Origin: Tubulanus polymorphus
Taxonomy: Eukaryota > Nemertea > Palaeonemertea > Tubulaniformes > Tubulanidae
Assembly: GCF_964204645.1 (NCBI RefSeq)
Contig: NC_134027.1
Coordinates: 19,022,485 to 19,086,484 of the forward strand
Length of the DNA: 64,000 nt
Direction of reading: 5' to 3'
In this document: one piece after another, positions 46,001-55,228 of the stretch
Layout of the letters: the number at the start of each line of letters is the position of its first letter
Numbering within the stretch: the stretch's first letter is position 1
Notes under the pieces: model-generated
Seen by the model: only the letters and a program-made list of their open reading frames with translations
Databases searched by the model: none
Told to the model about the DNA's origin: nothing
Program-made: the position numbers and the translations under genes

Positions 46001-49000
46001 TACGTAAGTGGGGAGCCATCTCAATCCCGCGCAAATTACCATGTGCTCAACAGGCTGACAGCACCAACTACTGACGCATTTTCGCCATCTGTTGTTTAGA
46101 AAGCTAACTATCTTGTCTTACATGCGTTTCCATACTGTTTGCTGTGTACGCGTTCGAGTTATAAATCAATAGGTGCATGACGTTTCTACAACGTCATACG
46201 CACAGCACGTGTCACTCATATGACGTTTCCAAAACGTCACACGTAGCGAAAGGGTTAATATGTTCACCAGGGGTGTTGAATTTTGAAATTTTCTGTTTGT
46301 TGAGCATCTCAAACCACTTCTCAAGCGTGGTGTCCCTGGATCCTTGGTTTTCATTGATATGATGAAAAAAGAAATTTATTTGAACAATATATTTCACAGA
46401 AATATGGTATGGAAACAACAAACTTGTGTCATGATATTGGGTCTGGGTGAATCCTGGGTACTTCCAGAGCTGCCAACTGTTCCTGATAATCAGTATTTAT
46501 TACTATTTTATATCAAGAGATTTGTTTGATGCATACAGAATTATGAAAGCTGTTACTGAGGGTGTTACTGTTGATTTCTGATTGATTAAATGTACTCCCT
46601 AGGTCTACTAAATCAAAATAATTGCCATCAGTGTCCATCAATACCTCCATAAACAGATTATCCCTATCCTTTGTCCATATCAAGAGCCATTCTTGCCATC
46701 GGAATTCAATTGCGTATCTATCATCTTCAACATCAATTTACGGATCTTTTAACGGCTTTCCAGCTATTTTTTATCCGCTTTGATGTCTTACTTAGTTGAC
46801 GTACAGCACTAACCCAAATTTCGCTTATGGAAGTCGGCATGATTAATCTAAATAATTTTCGCTTTGAAGAAATTTAATTAATGTGTTGGACTTTATAGAG
46901 TACTTGATCACAATGCTCAGGAAGTCAGAATTAAAACTTAATTTGTCCGAGGCAAAATTAAATGATTTTTCAAATATTCATGATTAACAGGCACTTTTTT
47001 GAAATAAGTTAGAATGGGGCCTATATGCTTTTCCTCTCGGTGTTCATAAAAGATAAATAATCATATGTGTTTGGAATAAAGTGGTACACCAAAAAAAATA
47101 AAGCCAGTGCAGTTCTCCAGAGAAATCCGGCAATCTCCATTATAAACCAATATGGAGCACTGATTTAGAGAGGTGACAGAACACAAGGTCCCATCTTATT
47201 ACTTCACTGAGGTGCTTGGATGTTGACATGCCATTCCCATTTGTGCGATAGTTCTTAAGTTTATCAGATGGCGCTAGCTGACAGAACGCCAACAGAAGAT
47301 TATTTTCAGTTAAAATACGATGCGGGTCACATGAAAATTTTGTTTAAGTTCAATGTTTCTGTATTTGTTCTTCATTGGGCATTTGATATTGAAATTGTAT
47401 GATTGTTGAGCATTTCAAACCTCTAACTAAATGGACATGGTGTTCCTGGACCCTTAGTTATTTCTTTCAGCAACCCAAGGAATTCTCTTAAAAACAACTT
47501 TTCCACAAGAACACCAAAAAATTAGATTGAATTCAATATTGAATATTTTCTATTTCACATCTCAGAGAACTAAGGGATTGTCAGGTTGATTTACTGGTAC
47601 ATTATTGATTTTCACTCTGTCAATTGTAGATATTCATTCAGAAGACATAAATGGCAGAGCTGGTTCAATTCAGGCAGCCATTAACATTGAAATTGAGTCT
47701 TCTCATATTGGGTATTTCGATATTCGAAGTGAAGGACTCAACGGACAGCTGCCAAACTTAGACCTCATAAATTTATGCGTCAGGTTGTGCGAAAAAGAAC
47801 GTATGACACCTAAACTTCATCACAGGGTTAGTAGAACACTTTGTAAAACAGTACTATAGCCACTTTTCAACTCTTTCGATGCTATTCTCGCATTATTGAA
47901 TTGCTCTATTCAGTTATCCTTGTGCAGTTGAATTTTGATTTCATTTCCATTCATTCTGCGCCTAAACGGGTAATCCCTAACGGCTCTTCACCTACTGTAC
48001 TGTATTATACAATCGATGTATGTTGGTGTTTCATATTAGGCCCTATGTTACTACCACTTCACACCGGTGACCTAAATTGGCCATTATAGTTTTTACTACG
48101 CAAGGGCACCACGAGTAAACAGAAAAGAAGGAAAATGTTGCAGATTTTAAAAGAAACGTGCAATGTCAAGTCTGTTGAAGGACTAATGTCTGGTATATTA
48201 TGTTAGGATGAATAAAATTAGTAATGGCATTTGACCACCATTACGCTAAAAAATTCCGTATTTTTATCCTATGATTTTCGTGGTTCTTCAAACCAGTAAC
48301 CGCCTGATTCAGTAGGTCCCAACTGTACTAGTTTATGCAGTGTACTGTATTATGGTTTTGGCTTTACTGTGGTCATGTGAGGTTTGTGTTTTTGCAATAA
48401 CCCAAAAACCAGTTGAGATAAAATCGTTAAATGTTAATGTTATGTAGAACATTGATTTTCACATGAGAATGTAAGATGACATTATATATCGGTAGATGGA
48501 ACTAGGTCATAGTACCATCAAAGTTGGCTGACTGGTGGTTTGTAACTGAATCATAAAGAGCAATGATATCTTATGATATTGTCTTCATTAATTTTCGGGA
48601 AATAACTGATCAGATACCAAATAACTGCTTAGCAATTTTCATTAAAGTAATGTTAATGTTGGACCTGGGATGTGCAGGGGATATAAGTGTGTTTGCAAGT
48701 AATGGAATTTCTTAGTTCATTGTTCTCACCACCATGTGGAGATGTAATCTGCATACATATTCGAAATGGAGGGAATTTCAGAGAATTAATATTTGTCTGT
48801 ACATACGGCTCGACGATGCTTTTATAACGTTGATTCTTCCAAGTACAGATAGTGATCTTGAGGATAATGTGATGATATTGTAGGAAATACGTAGTAGCGT
48901 AAAGAATGCTGTGTCAGTAAAGTGTGTCCCGGCAAAAGTGTCATAATAATAGAAGTCAAGGAAATAACAATTCAGTGTTGACCCTAAATACATTCAATTT

Positions 49001-52000
49001 CTCTATCTATATTGGTATCTGGGTATATTTGGTATACAATCAATTGCGAAGTTGTAGATCATGACATATTCTACGATTGTGCTGAGTTTCAATGTACTTA
49101 ATTTTTTTCTGTAGGCCTATAGGCCCTACCAGTTGAATATTGATATAATACTGTATTTCCATTTACATTGGCACCTTATCATATTCTATAACCAAAACAA
49201 TGCGGTGGGTCGTCATGACATAACCATAATGATTAGCAAAGTTTAAGCCTATGACCTGTTCTTGAATTCAGTGGTTTCTACGTCGATTCATTGTAAAATT
49301 ATCAAGAATTTTTCAGTGCCGTCTCCCAAAGTGGGCGTAGTGTCACTGGACCCGTATTTCAGTTTAGGCTATTTATTTGACTTCATAAGTTTGATGCAAA
49401 ACATTCTGACCAAATTTCTGGATTGTAGTTAAAACATTCTGCCCAAATTTCTGGATTGTAGTTATGTTATCAAATGAAAAAAGGATTAGATATTTCAAAT
49501 CTAACCCAGAAATATTATGATTTTCAGGGTGATTATTGGAACATGGACAGTAAAGAAGGATTTCAACATTCACTTAAGACATATTTATCAATGATGTGGC
49601 ACCAGGCATCAGGAAGTGTGTCTGGTAATCATGGTTTATATCATCGTTACGGAATTGAAGCCGTTACATTAGCTGGTGTGAAAAGTAGACGGGCAACTTC
49701 AAAACAAGGTTTCACTCCTATGGGCAGGTAAGTAAAAGAAATATCATCGTTCTTCGGCGAGGCTGCTGTGCCTCATGATGCCTTCGTTTGAATCTTTGCT
49801 GAAAGAGTTTGACCAAAATATGCTGGATTTGTTTTCATTGACAAAAGATTTTAGATTAGAACTTTCATACACCTTGTTCTACTTGTAACTGTAGTAACTT
49901 TTAATACAGTAACCGGGGGTAGATTTAAGGAAAAACCTCAGCTGGCCCAGAGGACCAGTGGATTTGATTTGTTACTCACCCTCCGATTATCTGGCCAGCC
50001 ATGGGCTTGAGCCTATTGCTATCTATACAAATGGAGCAAATATAAATGACATGGTTTCCAAATGAAAGGCTTTTTGACTGAACAACTGAGCATGTATTCA
50101 TACAAATCATGCATTAAAGTGTTATCCTTTTTCCAATTCCTAGGAAGAAAGAATTGGAAAAAGGGCCTTTTTAAATATAAAGAAGGTTTTACGCAAAAAT
50201 CTGAACACAAAAATATCAGTTTTAAAAAGCCAATCAAAGAAAAAAGCCTCCTCTACAGAAATCAGCGGGTGTTCACATGAATTTGGTATCGTCTATTGTT
50301 TTACTTCTGGGTTTTATTTATGAAAATTTTATTTCGAGCTCGATTTCTGTAAAATCTTAAATTGATAAACATAATTTTTGCTGGTTTTGGGTACAGTTCC
50401 AGGCGTTTTTACCGCATGCAGGATTAAGCCGGATTTTGTTTCAATGTGCATGCGTCGAGATGATATTAATTGATCGATTGACCACTAGACCTACAATGGG
50501 GCTGATGCCGCACTTGCAGCTGCGTCGTTGTTGCAAGTGCGTGGGAAAAATCTTCCGCGGGGATGTCACAATGCCACGGCATAGTTGTTGTTGCGGCTTT
50601 GATGCTAGTGTGCGGCCCACTTTTGCTATCTATTGCATGTGTGTATGATTCTTGAAATAGTTTCCAGTACCAATCTGACTGTTGGCGTGTTTTTGTCTGA
50701 AGTACATAAATCATCAATCAAAACAAACTGATTGTGACCCGAATACTCCATGAAACAATTACCATCACTGGTAATTATTCTTAGAGAAGGGACTTATATG
50801 GCAGTTTTTATAGACTTGTATGGCAGTTTTTATAGTACTGTAATTGTCGATTTTAAATAGTAACATCTCTCAGAAGGTCATGGTTTTATATTTTCAGGGT
50901 GATCGAAGGTATATTCCGAGGTTTGAATAATTTACTAGAAAGATTTCACCAGTCGTTCTTTTTCTACTTGTTGCCGGCCACTCATAGATATGTTTCCATT
51001 GGTAATTACATGCCTCCATTTGGTGTGATGGCCCTTGGACTATTACTTAAAATATCCTTTTACAGATCTTCCGCATTTATCAGTCGAACAGTATAGTAGT
51101 TTTAACTTGGCTGCCTTTAAATTCTTATTGATTTGGCTATTATTGTTTTGTTATTAATGTATTGGATCCGCTGACTGAGCTAACATGACAATAATATGAA
51201 AGGTGAGGATTAGAAACTTCAGAGATCTTTCATGGAAATCCATGCGTTTGGCTGCCGCTATGGTGTTGATGTAAGTCTGTCCCTGCAGTTCTATTAAAGC
51301 CCCAAGTCTTAAAAGAACTGAGCATTCATAGTCAGTCCATCTGTCCGGTTGTCCATCCACCTGTCTTTAGACAGAACCTAGTTAGTGTAGTGTCGGATGA
51401 GCTTTGATGCAGGGTTGAGATATTTTCAGGGTCTAGATGTTAAAGTATGTGTATGTATCTACCCTACCATCTGCAGAATCAAGGTGGTTGAGTGACGGCC
51501 ATTGTCTTTCGGCAAAATCAGTAATTTTGCACATTTTTAGGATCAACAGTGTTGATCCTTATAGAATGGTCCTGAGAGTAACTTTCTGTTAGCTCTTGGT
51601 GGCACAAATTGTAACCACTGGATATGCACAGCTGATATTTTGTCAATAGGTGGAAAATAGATGGTGGAATTGATATGGCCAGTTTCGTCCATCAGCTCAA
51701 AGCCGTTTGGAAGCACTGGGAGAAAATGTGCAAAATTTCAATAATTTTTTTCCCATTCTACTAATCGATGCTTGACCTAGTTTTATGACATCACAGGGAA
51801 AGCTCTTCAGAAGGGCATCACTTGGGAATCCCTCTAGAAGGGCTTTCCCAGTGACATCATTATAGAGAACTGTCCTACCACGTACTTGTGACTCATAGGG
51901 AAAACCCATTACCATGTATATCAGTTGAACATGCTTACTACACAGTGCACCATGATGATTTCATCTTTATCAGCTGTTTATACGTAATTGCAAATCCAAG

Positions 52001-52529
52001 AACAAATCGATTTTTGTGCTCAAAACTAAAACGTACTCAGTTGATCCTACTGGACCCATGGTCCTTTATTAAAGTTTTTGTTGGAAATTTTGAAGAAGCT
52101 TCGATCAATTTTCTTGCAGCTGGGGGGACGTTGAATGGTGAAATTACATAGTATTTTGATTTTTAGACATTTTAGGGGTCTATGCATATCTTGTTGCCAC
52201 TTTTAAATGCAAAGTTGTAGTTTATGGCATGTGCTATGATTGTGGCAAGTTTCTTGGGCATTAGTTTCTTTATGTTCACGAGGGGCGATCAAATTTTCAG
52301 ATTGTCGAACATTTCAGACCACCAGAAGTGGGCATGGTCTTCGCTGACATCTGGATTGATTTACACATGATGATTTTTTTTATCCCAATAATCCAAATAA
52401 AGCAATTTTTACTGAATAAACTCAATGATTTTCTCCTTGACCTGTGAGTACGCATTGTCTCTGTGGTTGAATGATGAGAGTAAGGATGAAGTAGATGATC
52501 AAGCTGGTGGAGATACGAATATAAAAAAG
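30909..52529 (+). CDS. GPAA1: GPAA1 gene, N-terminal two thirds (9 exons, partial)
   Basis: Encodes the GPI-anchor attachment protein GAA1, a subunit of the ER-membrane GPI transamidase (with PIGK, PIGT, PIGS and PIGU) that moves proteins onto GPI anchors. Nine exons join in phase to 430 codons; the human protein has about 620, so the C-terminal membrane part is missing and probably lies past 64 kb. Recognisable are the start [17 protein letters not shown], a first membrane helix ([13 protein letters not shown]), [94 protein letters not shown], and [20 protein letters not shown] leading to a second membrane segment. The luminal domain is of the M28 peptidase-like fold. The introns (up to 7.6 kb) are filled with mobile elements. 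All listed splice sites are GT-AG. Confidence 0.93.
32417..32435 (+). promoter_or_regulatory. Best CTCF-like motif in the window
   Basis: TGGCCACCAGGGGGCGTTG differs from the vertebrate CTCF consensus TGGCCACCAGGGGGCGCTA at two end positions only. It sits in the first central monomer of the element at 31696; equivalent positions in the next three monomers hold weaker versions (32571-32587, 32724-32742, 32878-32896). Confidence 0.5.
32878..32896 (+). promoter_or_regulatory. CTCF-like motif in a family monomer
   Basis: TGGTCACCAGGGGGCGTTG, in the fourth monomer of the same element, with the central core unchanged. Confidence 0.45.
33434..33518 (+). CDS. GPAA1: GPAA1 exon 2
   Basis: 85 bp between the acceptor TTGTAG and the donor GG/GTAAGA. 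It encodes [20 protein letters not shown], the start of the luminal domain, in phase with exons 1 and 3. Confidence 0.9.
34271..34431 (+). pseudogene. Possible ionotropic-receptor-like exon fragment
   Basis: After a good acceptor (CATTCTTTCCAG) an open frame reads [20 protein letters not shown] then [18 protein letters not shown] and stops. The pattern P-LRIL-G-YL followed by a hydrophobic stretch and STLTV recalls the third membrane helix region of ionotropic receptors/glutamate receptors. The resemblance is short, the canonical SYTANLAAF-like motif is not present, and no neighbouring exon was found. It could equally be chance hydrophobic coding in GPAA1 intron 2. Confidence 0.25.
35355..36727 (+). 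mobile_element. Helentron-like non-autonomous element, family 1, copy 1
   Basis: The left end is a near-perfect hairpin (AGGACGTTCGT, loop TAG, ACGAACGTCCT). The right counterpart AACGAACGTCCT (36696-36707) is subterminal, followed by 20 nt with a CTTT/AAAG stem and CTAG. T flanks both sides. It is 1373 bp. The second copy, at 53340-54918, is in the same orientation. No transposase, Rep or helicase is encoded. Both copies contain a splice donor (AAG/GTGAGT at 35694), an acceptor after a long T-run (36348) and AATAAA (36428-36433). The name is a structural hypothesis. Confidence 0.72.
36349..36433 (+). other. Exon-like segment with poly(A) signal inside the Helentron-like element
   Basis: A strong polypyrimidine tract and TTTTTAG precede GATATAAACAGCCTAGAAGA. 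An open frame of 27 codons ends in TAA, overlapping AATAAA. Joined to the donor at 35694 the frame would extend upstream by about 18 codons, but no ATG is present. It may be a captured terminal exon or a non-coding transcript end. Confidence 0.4.
36925..37110 (+). pseudogene. hAT transposase N-terminal remnant
   Basis: ATG followed by [20 protein letters not shown] resembles the conserved N-terminus of one group of hAT transposases (MGKCKF-D-WL---YK-WL). It decays after about 24 codons, with only scattered similarity in other frames to about 37140. It belongs to the hAT element 34931-37553. Confidence 0.55.
37554..38841. other. No gene seen (GPAA1 intron 2)
   Basis: AT-rich. Around 38180-38500 a direct-repeat-like pair (TTACTAAATTT.GGTTTTAAATCCCTCAAATAGC twice, about 180 bp apart) suggests a small repeat. 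No coding signal was seen. Confidence 0.4.
38842..40860 (-). pseudogene. Degenerate LINE (endonuclease end, RT, C-terminus) in GPAA1 intron 2
   Basis: On the minus strand, in order, lie an endonuclease tail ([15 protein letters not shown], about 40850-40740), a linker (40649-40139), an RT part (40084-39551: [19 protein letters not shown]), a catalytic-site region reading [11 protein letters not shown] near 39560 (threonine where alanine is usual), and a C-terminal part (39456-38842: [27 protein letters not shown]). Frameshifts separate these pieces. This is the layout of CR1/Jockey-type LINEs. It is antisense to GPAA1. Confidence 0.72.
41101..41206 (+). CDS. GPAA1: GPAA1 exon 3
   Basis: 106 bp between TTTGCAG and CAG/GTAATT. 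It encodes [20 protein letters not shown] and ends LQLSENQ, leaving phase 0. Intron 2 before it is about 7.6 kb. Confidence 0.92.
42363..42522 (+). CDS. GPAA1: GPAA1 exon 4
   Basis: 160 bp between TTCTCAG and A/GTGAGA. It encodes [20 protein letters not shown] and [13 protein letters not shown], the conserved core of the M28-like luminal domain. The frame runs on past the donor to a stop, so splicing at 42523 is needed. Confidence 0.92.
42672..42767 (+). CDS. GPAA1: GPAA1 exon 5
   Basis: 96 bp between TTTCAG and CACA/GTAAAT. It encodes [20 protein letters not shown] then [11 protein letters not shown]. The first two bases complete a lysine codon with exon 4. Confidence 0.92.
43037..43770. 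mobile_element. Non-autonomous hAT-like element of 734 bp
   Basis: The ends CAGAGATGAGAAT and ATTCTCATCCCTG are inverted, and AAATAGA flanks both sides (43030-43036 and 43771-43777). A CCGCGGATCCGCGG palindrome lies near the left end, a long G-run follows at 43135, and a GGGGGAGGGCCCCC / GCGCTAGC block lies near the right. The ends and layout match the larger hAT element at 53235-61772, so this looks like its deletion derivative. No coding capacity. Confidence 0.75.
44562..44580 (+). promoter_or_regulatory. CTCF-like motif in a family monomer
   Basis: TGGTCACCAGGGGGCGTTG, with the core intact. A further version, TGGTCACCAGGGGGCATTG, lies at 45530-45548. Confidence 0.45.
44630..45330. mobile_element. 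pogo/Tigger-like MITE with TA target duplication
   Basis: The left end is CAGTTGACCCCGCTCTAACT. The right end, read on the other strand, is CAGTAAACCTCGCTTTAATC. TA flanks both sides (44628-44629 and 45331-45332). Removing it restores the monomer sequence CTAGGCATATTTTGCTACCA of the host element. It is 701 bp with no transposase. CAGT plus TA is typical of the pogo branch of Tc1/mariner. Confidence 0.75.
45682..46254. mobile_element. piggyBac-like MITE with TTAA target duplication
   Basis: The ends CCCTTTCGCTGCGTACACG and CACACGTAGCGAAAGGG are inverted and flanked by TTAA on both sides (45678-45681 and 46255-46258), the signature of piggyBac insertion. It is 573 bp and non-coding, with repeated ACGTTT...AACGTCA motifs near the right end. 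It sits in a monomer of the host element. The piggyBac transposase at 19343 is in the same window, but its own termini are unknown, so a link cannot be claimed. Confidence 0.75.
46348..47384. other. No gene seen (GPAA1 intron 5)
   Basis: Non-coding sequence with no repeat family recognised. Confidence 0.4.
47385..47457 (+). mobile_element. 3' end fragment of the 1.27-kb family
   Basis: Only the last 73 bp: GATTGTTGAGCATTTCAAAC, then GGACATGGTGTTCCTGGACC and TTAG before T. Confidence 0.55.
47630..47826 (+). CDS. GPAA1: GPAA1 exon 6
   Basis: 197 bp between AATTGTAG and AGG/GTTAGT. It encodes [20 protein letters not shown] and [20 protein letters not shown], among the best conserved parts of GAA1. 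Confidence 0.93.
48994..49357 (+). mobile_element. Degraded fragment of the 1.27-kb family
   Basis: Two diverged central monomers (TATTGGTATCTGGGTATATTT..., GTAGATCATGACATATTCTA) and a right-end remnant (CCCAAAGTGGGCGTAGTGTC then CTGGACCCG). Confidence 0.5.
49528..49727 (+). CDS. GPAA1: GPAA1 exon 7
   Basis: 200 bp between TTTTCAG and GGCAG/GTAAGT. It encodes [20 protein letters not shown], then [20 protein letters not shown] and VTLAGVKS, matching the conserved GAA1 segment before the first C-terminal helix. Confidence 0.93.
49728..50897. other. GPAA1 intron 7; no other feature
   Basis: Non-coding. An inverted pair, TTTTTCCAATTC / GAATTGGAAAAA, lies at about 50129-50163. Nothing else was recognised. 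Confidence 0.4.
50898..51090 (+). CDS. GPAA1: GPAA1 exon 8
   Basis: 193 bp from TTTTCAG to ACA/GTATAG. It encodes [40 protein letters not shown] and the helix [10 protein letters not shown], a membrane segment. The last 14 residues (to FISRT) have no match that I recall in the human protein, so the donor position is less sure than the others. Confidence 0.85.
51296..52354 (+). mobile_element. Diverged copy of the 1.27-kb family
   Basis: The left end AAGCCCCAAGTCTTAAAAGA is altered, a GTCCGGTTGTCCATCC part follows, then GATTGTGGCAAGTTTC-type monomer sequence, and the right end is GTGGGCATGGTCTTCGCTGA. It lies in GPAA1 intron 8. Confidence 0.6.
52449..52529 (+). CDS. GPAA1: GPAA1 exon 9 (last exon in the window)
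   Basis: 81 bp between a pyrimidine tract with TGTGAG and AAAAAG/GTAAAC. It encodes [20 protein letters not shown] and GDTNIKK, corresponding to the loop after the second membrane helix (ALELW-like in vertebrates). It is short and acidic, so support is weaker than for exons 3-7. Confidence 0.7.
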
Positions 52530-53339
52530 GTAAACCTATAAAATTCTATTTATCACTTGGATTTGTTTTTCACAACAATAAATGCAACACAAAGCTAATT
52601 TCAGTGTTGATCGTAGAATACAACGCGTAGCAACTCGTCAAGCTTTGGTTCATGAGATATACTCATTACTTTCGACTTGTTGAATATTGCCCAGTTGGTT
52701 GAATGTCCTGCTAGTAAGAAGTCCAAACACAGATTGTCCCTTACATTAAAGATGTTACATTTATACATTTCTCACGAAACTGTTAAATACACAAATTAGT
52801 GTTAAGCCTAGCCTACATCGACACAGCAATTGGACAACTATTTGCCAGGCAGTTTTCGGGGCATGAGAGGAACTGGCTGGATATAATCACTTGCTTGAAC
52901 GTGTCGATGTGAGATAGCTTACAACTGGTACAACTGGTCCATCTATCTCCAGTTCCAGTCAGTTGCCCGTGTTCTACTTTTGAGCAACTGGTTGTACTCA
53001 GTTACTGTCATATCCATCGATGTGAGCACTCCATAATCAAAAACACATGGTTGCAACTGACAAAAACAAAGCAATTTGTCACGTGACTTGAGATGCCCTC
53101 GAGAATATTTGCTAGATAACACATCTCAGTTTCTGTTGATGTGTGCGATACGGACCTAGCAACTGGCATGAGCCACGCAGTTGCTGTTTTCATTAGATTT
53201 TTCGATGTGAGCGGGGTATGCGCTCACTAGCAACAAGGGATGATAATTTTCCGCCGATCGGCGATATGCATTTCTCAGATCAATGTATATTTGTTGAAAA
53301 AATTGGGGGGGGGGGGTTAGGATGATGACTGTGGTTTTT

Positions 53340-54918
53340 AGGACGTTCGTTAGACGAACGTCCTTATGTGATCGGTTTGCCGGTTGATGACGCACTTCCG
53401 ATTTGGTTGACGGACGTTTAAGGTCTTTTTAAAGCCAGTTAGTTAGAGATTTCCTCAAATTCCGCATCAGAAATGGTGTCTTCAAGTAGGGATTGAATTT
53501 GGTTAAAAATAGTTGGTTAGTTTTTGCTGTGCCCTCTTGAAAAAATGCTCTTCACGCCGTTTATGTGACATCACACATCACGTGTTGCTTATGACGTAGA
53601 GGGTATAGTGATCGACAGAAGTGCCATTTTTAAAATCGTTGTATCGTGGATGTTAACTTTAGAGGACCGTACGAAGTCTCTTTAAAGGTGAGTGTCAACA
53701 TATATGGTGACTTAATTTAATTCTTTGTGAGCGCATAGAGGCCCTGTGAGAATCTAGAGACATTCGCAGCATTGAATACGCAATGGTCCGCTCGACACGC
53801 ACACACTACAGTACACACATGCTGTCAGTTTGACCTACGTGACTAAATACAGCCGCCATGAATCAGAAGCAATCCACTTCAAATTTTATGAAGTGAATAT
53901 CATAATTATTATTTATCCGATATACACCAAAAAACCTTTAAGAGAAAGGTATTTGGCGTCGGATTCTGTACCGAAAATCCCGGATTGTAACACTGCATAG
54001 TTTTTTTAGTAGGGTTCTTTTAACATTTTGCCTATAAGCCATTTGATTGACACGTGGGGCGGGGCTTGCGATCTGCCGATGACGTCAGATGTAAACAATA
54101 ATATAACCTCGTGCATCGCGCACATGTGTAAACAAACCTGGCAACAAATTAGATTTTATGGCGCCAAAACTTTTTTGATTTTTTCTTTTGTCCAATGATT
54201 TTTCAACTGGAGCCAACTGCTATGCCATTAGATTGTACAATCAAGTATTCACGTTTTATAGACTCTCTCTGAAATAATTCTTGTCCAGGGGACATGTATT
54301 GAAATATCTATTGTCGTTGTTTTTGTTTTTTTTTTATTTTTAGGATATAAACAGCCTAGAAGAAACATCATCTGGCAGACACACATTTGACTACAGATCA
54401 TATCCTGTTATAAAATGTGTTTAATAAATATTTTACTCAAGTTTTCTTGCCATTAATACTTCCTGACTACTTTTATTTTATGGTTATCTAATCACAAGGC
54501 AAACATTGGTGGGGTTCTTTTGGCCCTCCGAATATATAGGACCAAAAGGGGTATTTTATGCAATTTGGATTTATTTTTGCTTAGAAAATTTATTCAAATA
54601 CTTTTTGGCGGGCACATTCAAATTCTGAAGGGTAGGACTAGTCCAACCCCTAAATCCACTTGCATTCAGTCTCATGAGAACTAACTTAAAACGTTAAAAC
54701 CTTCACCGGCCTCCTACTCAATTTTTTGAATAGATGTAAAACTTATGGCAGAATTTATGGTTGATTCCTCGATTTTTGAATCCCAAAGAATAATTTTTGA
54801 ATTACGCAGTAGGATGACACTTGAATAGCCGGTATTCAAATTTTCCAATCAATGTGGGAGGTGTCTGGGTCTACATGCGTTTCACAAACGAACGTCCTCT
54901 TCTAAAGTTTCTTTCTAG
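53340..54918 (+). mobile_element. Helentron-like non-autonomous element, family 1, copy 2
   Basis: Nearly identical to 35355-36727 at the ends and over most of its length: the same left hairpin, subterminal right repeat and CTAG before T. It is about 200 bp longer, with extra sequence at about 54637-54835 that copy 1 lacks. The splice donor (53688), acceptor (54343) and AATAAA (54423-54428) are all conserved. Copy 2 lies inside the left end of the hAT element. Confidence 0.72.
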
Positions 54919-55228
54919 TCCAGCATTGTAGGGATAGATTGGCATGACCATAAAAGCGTTTCCCGATCTATTTTTAAAGGCGATCATTTAGCGGCATTTG
55001 TATACTAACAAAGTTTTCTCTGTCGGTTGGCCGACCGCGTGTCTGGATATATGTACATGTATCTACATTATTGATTTTTCACCGAGTGGTGGTCGTTTTT
55101 AATACGTACATGCTTGTATTTTAAACACGTGTGCGTAGTGTGACATTGCGATATAGAATCATGTGGAAAATTGTTGAGAGAGTTGGGACGATTGACCCCA
55201 GGACAATCGACCAAAAAGAATTTTAAAA

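Larger units (their letters stand above)
43818..46347 (+). mobile_element. Copy of the 1.27-kb family with two nested MITEs
   Basis: The left end AGCCACTTGGGATCTGTCAT is degraded and the right end reads CCCTGGATCCTTGG. Subtracting the two inserts (44630-45330 with TA, and 45682-46254 with TTAA) leaves about 1.25 kb, the length of the intact copy at 31696-32969, and restores continuous central monomers. It lies in GPAA1 intron 5. Confidence 0.75.

Noticed and set aside
46177-46529. Overlapping 60-70 codon ORFs on both strands
   Set aside because: They span the end of a MITE and the right end of a repeat element; overlapping frames with no motif.
53235-53340. A second small hAT MITE at 53.2 kb
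   Set aside because: Its matching right end lies at 61.77 kb, and the sequence between encodes the hAT transposase, so it is the left end of the large element.
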